From: Epiperipatus broadwayi
Taxonomy: Eukaryota; Onychophora; Udeonychophora; Euonychophora; Peripatidae
Direction of reading: 5' to 3'
Length of the DNA stretch: 64,000 nt
Assembly (NCBI GenBank): GCA_028023455.1
Contig: JAQFVV010000152.1
Location: 1,982,001-2,046,000 of the forward strand
Positions 58,123-64,000 of this stretch are shown in pieces. The translations under genes were made by a program, and so were the position numbers. Numbering within the stretch: the first letter of the stretch is position 1; each line of letters begins with the position of its first letter. The notes below the pieces were generated by a model, which worked only from the letters and a program-made list of their open reading frames with translations, did not search any database and was not told the DNA's origin.

Positions 58123-58337
58123 ATTAAAACAGGCAAAACTCTCCATATAGTAGTACCACTCAGTGCAAGCCAGAGTAATCAATGGATGCCAGAAGGCTTG
58201 TGCATAAAATCCCTATCTAGTGCTGACTCATGCAATATCCCCAGACTAGTTTCTGGCTTGTGGCCTTCTGGCATCCATTGATTAATCTGGCTTGCACTGA
58301 GTGGCAATATTGTATGGAGAGATTTGCCTGTTTTAAT
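58123..58337. repeat. Foldback/MITE element with 73-bp terminal inverted repeats
   Basis: The left arm 58123-58195 (attaaaacaggcaaa, ctctccata, ccactcagtgcaagcc, aatggatgccagaag) is the reverse complement of 58265-58337 with few mismatches. The loop of about 69 bp carries ttgtgcataaaatcc and ctagtttctggcttgtgg. It is the most compact member of the family seen at 29860-30310, 31640-32110 and 9973-10005, and defines that family's termini. Confidence 0.85.
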
Positions 58338-60177
58338 TCCTGTATATCAACAAATTAGACAGTTTTTAGTTATTTTTAATGCAAATTGCTCCAAAATATA
58401 ATAACATTTTTTCCAATTGAGTTATTTTACTTCAAAATAAAATATTTTTTAACGATTTTGATTTTATTCTCTTAAATGCATTGAAGAATAGTTAATTTGT
58501 TATTAATAAGATATGGTTTACATTAAATAATTTGCTTTAATTATTATTTCCTATCACTCATATCACAAATAATTAGTAAAAGATGAAAATTAATTGATTT
58601 ATGCTGTATTAGGAATAAATAGAAATTAACTCTGCATTCATTAATGTAATTGTAGAATGACAAACTTCAGAGATAAGAGATCTATGAATCATTAATTAAT
58701 CTTTCACTTACAGTGCACAAACATCCTATGACCTCCTGAGTAAAAATAAAACAAGCCAACAAAACTTATTATTGTATACTCAAAGTTTGATATTTTTAAT
58801 TTTAATAGAAATGAAATCAGTTGATAAAAGTGTTATCACATGGTTATGTAAATAACTCAATCTCCCTTTAAATAAAGAACGTAACATAAAAATAGTTGTT
58901 ACCTTACTCTAAGATTGTCTATTGTAAGTTTGAATAATCATTGTGTATGAGGTGGATAATGCTAAAACTTCTCTATTCCTAAACTGGCTTCTGGTTATAG
59001 TTTCATTAGTCGGAAATTGGATTCAAAGCTGGAACTATTGAATTCATGCATCTTACACCTATCTTTTACTTTTCTGTACTATTCAATTTAATAGCTAAAG
59101 TCAAAAATACCAGCTCTTGAATCCAAACCAATTTCCTGCACAGTCATATAAATATAATACCAAGTCAGTTTCTTTTTAGCAATAGAAAGATTGACAAAAT
59201 ACATAATCTCTATTTATATAGCCAGATATTTTTTAAATGTTATAATTAAAAATTGATTCATATGTTTTCAGTTTGTTACTTTTGATTTAACGTTTCTACA
59301 TACGAAACCACTAACATCATAAACACATACCTTATCATTTAAATACTCTAACTGAATTTGGGTTTGAGAAGAAAATTTAACATATAAACAAAAAATTAAA
59401 TCTGAAAATAATCAGATATTATTTATTGGTTGAAAATAGTTTATTTCTATTTCAAATTGTCATTTACTTCAAAATCTATTCCCACCCCCTCAGGTAGTAA
59501 ATCAGTTTCAATAATTATATGAATAATCTTCATTTCCAAATAATTTATTTTTAGTGCAATATTTTATTCAGAATTAAAACAATAATACAAATATAAGTAT
59601 TTCTTACTCAGTTATAAAAGTTTTTTTTTTTTTTTTAATAAAAATCATTATCGCAGCTTACTTTCTGATATTTGATAGTTGAGGTTAAGCCTTCAGCAAA
59701 TATTGTCTGAAAATAAATAAATATTTGTATCAAATAAGAATATTTTCATGGATAATATATCTATAAATACTAAAACTGTAACATAAATAAAAATTTACTT
59801 AAATAAACATCAGCCATCTGACAAATTGATATCATGCTGTTCAATAACTTACTTTAAGTTTAAAAAGTAAGTTAGATGATCTCAGTTTGCAAGTGACAAT
59901 TTTAATTAGTTGTTTGCCTTATTTTATTGTAGGTGAAGTTTATTTAGATAAATAATGAAAATTTCTCATTATATTTTTAATATTTCCAATTTATAAGTGA
60001 ATAATTAATTATTCAATGAATATGTCAATAATCTAAAATTATTATTTATTAAGTTAAAATTATTATATTTCTTTTAATTCCACTTTTAAAGTTATTTATA
60101 AATTAAATTAATCTATTAATTTGTACATTAATACACTGTGCAGGCTTACACCCACCTGCACACATATAATGTAATAT
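58338..60177. other. AT-rich spacer, no gene seen
   Basis: No sizeable open frame or repeat partner was recognised. A T run lies near 59620-59637. Confidence 0.5.
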
Positions 60178-60260
60178 ATAAGGGATTCGAACTCAGACTT
60201 TCACACGACCCTCATCTAACCCAACTCACCTAGCTTTAAATTAGCACATCGATCCTGATT
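60178..60260. repeat. Fragment of the tRNA-like foldback family
   Basis: ggattcgaactcagactttc and the following acgaccctcat match the left end of the foldback element at 7711-8262, and attagcacatcgatc continues the likeness loosely. Only one arm is present. Confidence 0.65.
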
Positions 60261-62905
60261 TAAATAAACAGTAAATAAAAGTTACAGGTCCGTGGTTAGT
60301 TATGAAAAGCAATAAAATAACCAATAATGAAATTACAAATTAATCTCAAAATTCCTCTATGATTCATGACAATTCAATAAAAAACGAATGAGTCCCAAAA
60401 CAATTCGTTCTTTATTTGCAAAATATTCTGAGTCATATGTAAAAGTAATGATAACTTTATTTGATATCACACTATCAAGGACTAGATGAACAGTGAAAGT
60501 GTAGGTAATGTGCAACTAGTAATGAGCAACTATTGGTGATATTTATTAAATGACAAAGTATTCGATGGTCACAGAACTTTGCATGAAGAATTAACTATAG
60601 CTTTCACTTCAGACTTATCTAGAATTAAACAAACTTAAAAATGTTGTAAAGACTTATGTTATTATAAATATTATTGAATTAATAAATCATTTGTCTGTCT
60701 TTAATCTACAGAGTTGAGCTAGATAAATTCATTTAAGCTTAAGAATGTTTACTATAAGATTTTTTTTAAACCATAGTGGTTATTCTGCTTATATCAACAA
60801 TTTATGCATCAAAAACTATTATTATCACTACTTTTATTCTACATAATGATGTGAATAGCTTGTATTAAATATTTTTATTAAAACAAACCTTTTCAATTAA
60901 ACTAAAATGCACATCTTACCTAATATGTATTCTATATAAATTCTAAAAACATAAGTTAAGAACTATAATTTTTAATTAGTTTTTATTTCAAAAAATACCT
61001 ATATATTAAGTTTATTCAATTTTTTTATAAATAAAAATATACCAATGCTACGTGATTATAAAGGAATATAGGTGGCTTGGTCCAACAAAAATACTCTGGT
61101 TTGATTAAACTGTATATTAAAATCTATTTCCATTATTTTTAGAATCTATAGTTATATATTTGAAGTATAGGTAGCAGTAATAATTAATTATATGATGTGT
61201 GAATAAAGTATATGCGTGTAAAAACATTTATAGCTTATTAGATTTGCTCATGCATATAAGTGAGTTAATATTAATGTTGTATAAGAATTTTCACAGGCTC
61301 ACACCATGGTTCAAATAGAGAATATCATTTAAGCAATTGTTGGAGACAAAAAGGGAACTGTACAGAATAGTAGATGAATGGATGAAGAAAAGAGAGAGAT
61401 AAGTAGATAGATAAATAAATATAGATAGACAAATGGATAGATGAATGTGGGATTAAATGGTTAGCAGGGAATGAATGAATAGTTGATTACATGCATGGAT
61501 TGATAATTGATTGAACACATGAATGGAGTTGTTGGATAAACAAACAAACCAATAAATTAAGACATAATCAGAGATATTATTCTTTAAATATCTTATAATT
61601 TTCCAGGTGTTGACAGATTAAGCAGATTTTCATCTTTGCTTAACATTCTATTTTTTTAATACATAATAAATTATTATCAATATATTGTACTGCTATGGGA
61701 AAATACAGGGTCATACCTGGGGTGATGATCACTAGTACATGAACATCAACTGCCCTAAATTGGTTAGCCATTTGTAACTACAGAAAATTGGGGTTTAAAC
61801 CATGAGGGATCTGATGAACTGTATTTTTATCGTCAAGTCAAAAAATAAAATAAAATTTAATCTCAAAAATGATGAGTATAATAGATCACTCTGAGAGACA
61901 GCACAGCTAATTATATGTTCACCCGCACTCCTCAAAAGTAATAATTATTCATCATCATGAGTGATCTATCAAAATAAATCAACAATTAATCTTGTGACTG
62001 GATTTTGAAATGGATCTCCTGTAGACCAGGCTAACTATTGAGCATTTGCTAGCTTGGACAATTATTTAAACCATAGTTTGAATGCACAAATGTAAGTTCT
62101 AATCCATAACAATACAACTAAGACAAATAATGCTGGGATATTAAAACATTCTGATCATCATCAATGCTCTGACCATTTAGCACCATTAATATACTATCCA
62201 ACTATAAACTAATTTCTAATAAAAACCAAACTAAATAAAATGTAGTACATGGACTTTGAAAAATATCCACTTTGTACAAATCCAGGAATCATCATCATCA
62301 TCATCATTTGGATGCCCATACACTAAATATAACCCCCCTTTTTCATATAGCTGTTATGCACAAATCTAGCCCAGGGTGCAAGAATTCTATAATTTATTAC
62401 TGTGAGAAAGTGGAAAATAAATAAATAAATTAGCTAATTATAAATAAACTTAAATAATTCATGGGTTTCCCTTACTTATGAATAGCTAGTTTTATTGAGA
62501 TCATCAAGGAAAAATAAACAAACTCAATCCTCGAATATAAACTGTCATGATATAAAGTAACACACATTGCAATTTGTGAAACAAGAATTGGATAGAATAA
62601 AGTAATTAAAAAGTAAAAAAAATATTTATATAACAATTATTTAATATCTGATTAACAAAAAAAATAACATGATAATAGATGATTTCAAACATCCATATCA
62701 TAAAAAAATAAATAAATATACAGTTTGATAAAATTATATTAATCTATCAATTAATTTTTATTCATGGATTAACTTTCAATTCATTAAGGTATTTTTTTAA
62801 AAAATAACTAAGAGTTTGTTAAACACTTCATATAACAATCTTTGCTTTAATTTAAAAAATAGTCATAGTATTATGACTCCACTTCTTTTTTAAGCTTGCA
62901 GGATA
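60261..62905. other. Spacer with degenerate simple repeats
   Basis: At 61370-61560 the plus strand is a degenerate tetranucleotide tract of GATA, GAAT and GGAT units. An (ATC)n run of about seven units is at 62289-62309. No gene is visible. Confidence 0.5.
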
Positions 62906-62906
62906 T

Positions 62907-63198
62907 AAACAAAGAGCTTTGCTAATTGCTCAACAAGCTTTGAGATAAATACTTAGCAATAGAAAGCACTTAAAATATTTCCATCTGAAAACTATGCCCC
63001 ATCCCCTGACTAATGGTTTCATGCTTTTGGTACTCCTCAGAGAGGCATCTGAAGCTATCCTAACACCTCTCTGAGGAGTGCCAAAAACATGAAACGATTG
63101 GTCAGGGAATGGGGGGGGGAGTTCAAATGGAGATATTTTAAATGCTTGCTAAGCATTTATCTCAAAGCTTGTTGAGCAATTAGTAAAGCTCTTTGTTT
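62907..63198. repeat. Foldback element with GC-rich core
   Basis: The left arm 62907-63045 is the reverse complement of 63066-63198. The outer parts share caaagagcttt, ttgctcaacaagctttgaga and taaatact/aagcattta. The centre shares ctcctcagagagg / cctctctgaggag around a 20-base loop. The central arms are notably GC-rich, with a run of nine G's at 63111-63119 facing gccccatcccc. It has no coding content. Confidence 0.85.
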
Positions 63199-63498
63199 GC
63201 TTTAATTTCTTTCAAACATTTAAGAATTAAACATGTTCAGAATCAGAGATAACAATCTTTGATTCAGTTTAGCACAACAAAATTATTTAAGCTTGCAACA
63301 GATCATCATCATCATTCATCATCATCATTATTATTATTATTACTGAAAGTTGTTTCACAATTTGTAAGAGAAAATTGACTGAGTTTTAGAAAAAAAAATT
63401 CCAATTTGGAAACATTAAATTAATAAAAGTTTTACTATTATCAATTCTTATAAAAAAATTATTATTACCTTTATGAAACAAAAAAAAATTTGTTTCTA
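63199..63498. other. Spacer with (ATC)n/(ATT)n microsatellite
   Basis: Units of ATC then ATT run from about 63301 to 63343. Nothing else was recognised. Confidence 0.6.
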
Positions 63499-63708
63499 TT
63501 AACAAAAGAAAAAAATTAGAGCATGCATGCACAAACGAAAATAATATTTATAGGTATGGCTTTCTTGATATGGAGGTCTTTCCAGTTGCAATTTCAGTTT
63601 TCCTACTGGAGTTTTGTCTTGAAGGCTTCTAAACATGATCCTGGTAAATTTATCCTTTTCTGGGTCTGTAGCAATTCCAGGTAAATGTAAATAGTAATTT
63701 TTGTCCAT
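63499..63708 (-). other. Unassigned 69-codon open frame
   Basis: The ATG at 63708 follows an in-frame TAA twelve bases upstream. The first ~50 residues (for example ATDPEKDKFTRIMFRSLQD) have a balanced composition unlike the chance frames elsewhere in the window, while the last ~15 look like read-through into non-coding DNA. No family is recognised. It could be an exon or a fragment of a mobile-element protein. I see no clear splice sites, and DNA on the minus-strand upstream side (to 64000) shows no continuing frame. Confidence 0.3.
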
Positions 63709-64000
63709 TTGATTTTCCTCTTAAATTTCCAGATAAGACAGATGTAGGCAGAGACTTTTCATGCTCTTGGTTAAAGACTAGCTTGTAGACTGCTTAAAGA
63801 GGTTTTACCTTCCCTACATTTTCTTCCAGGGAACATTGTTTACATGGAAGAACATGATACCTAGCTTTTAGCTGAACTTAGCACATGGTTTTCATAGTAC
63901 AAACCATTTTAGTGCTAAACTCATAGTATGCTAAAAGCTGGATTAAAAACTTTTGCCACTTTTTTCAATAGCTAAGTTAGGAAAACTTCTACTGTTTTTT
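63709..64000. other. Spacer at window end
   Basis: More balanced composition than average, but no coding or RNA feature was recognised. Phrases around gctaaaagc and tagcttttagc (63866-63942) form a loose inverted repeat. Confidence 0.4.

Overview
The window looks like intergenic, repeat-filled DNA from an AT-rich metazoan, most likely an invertebrate. The reasons are the AT-rich background with many long A/T homopolymers and the mix of repeats: tRNA-derived SINEs, a hAT transposon, several non-LTR retrotransposons, a Penelope-like element, an LTR-retrotransposon relic and many hairpin-forming elements. Nothing is organised like a prokaryotic genome. I could not place the species, and I found no host gene with a convincing exon structure. 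Nearly all recognisable coding sequence derives from mobile elements.

Layout. 0.3-0.5 kb: a ~100-bp tRNA-derived SINE with a target-site duplication. 0.9-5.3 kb: a long inverted-repeat element split by a complete 3.6-kb hAT transposon, whose 14-bp inverted ends, 8-bp target duplication and decayed transposase are all visible. 7.7-8.3 kb: a hairpin element. 12.3-19.9 kb: LINE relics, an 0.8-kb direct repeat, an L1/Tx1-like reverse transcriptase pseudogene, and a LINE 3' end running into a ~260-bp TAG/TAA/CAG microsatellite. 20.1-20.7 kb: another hairpin element. 21.9 kb: a second SINE of the first family. 22.7-23.1 kb: a GC-rich block of unknown origin. 24.2 kb: a recent 87-bp tandem duplication. 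28.3-32.4 kb: two further LINE relics, the second enclosed in nested inverted repeats. 32.7 kb: a small palindromic MITE.

36.45-39.65 kb: the most striking structure. Two copies of a 5'-truncated Penelope-like element lie head to head as a near-perfect palindrome of about 1.55 kb per arm around a 27-bp loop. Each arm encodes the same GIY-YIG endonuclease end and carries a hammerhead-like motif. A single 12-bp target duplication flanks the pair, so it seems to have inserted as one unit.

41.7-44.85 kb: a relic or rearranged derivative of an LTR retrotransposon. It holds the only long intact non-repetitive ORF (750 codons), with an 11-residue-repeat coiled coil at the N-terminal side and nine 16-residue Trp-containing repeats at the C-terminal side. 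A shifted integrase-tail fragment and a polypurine tract follow. 48.2-51.0 and 54.2-56.9 kb: two copies of a 2.8-kb non-coding repeat. 58.1 and 62.9 kb: two more hairpin elements.

The unifying feature is the number of long inverted repeats, made by several different element types, which would give double-stranded RNA if transcribed. All coordinates were read by eye. Family names rest on motif recognition, not on database searches.
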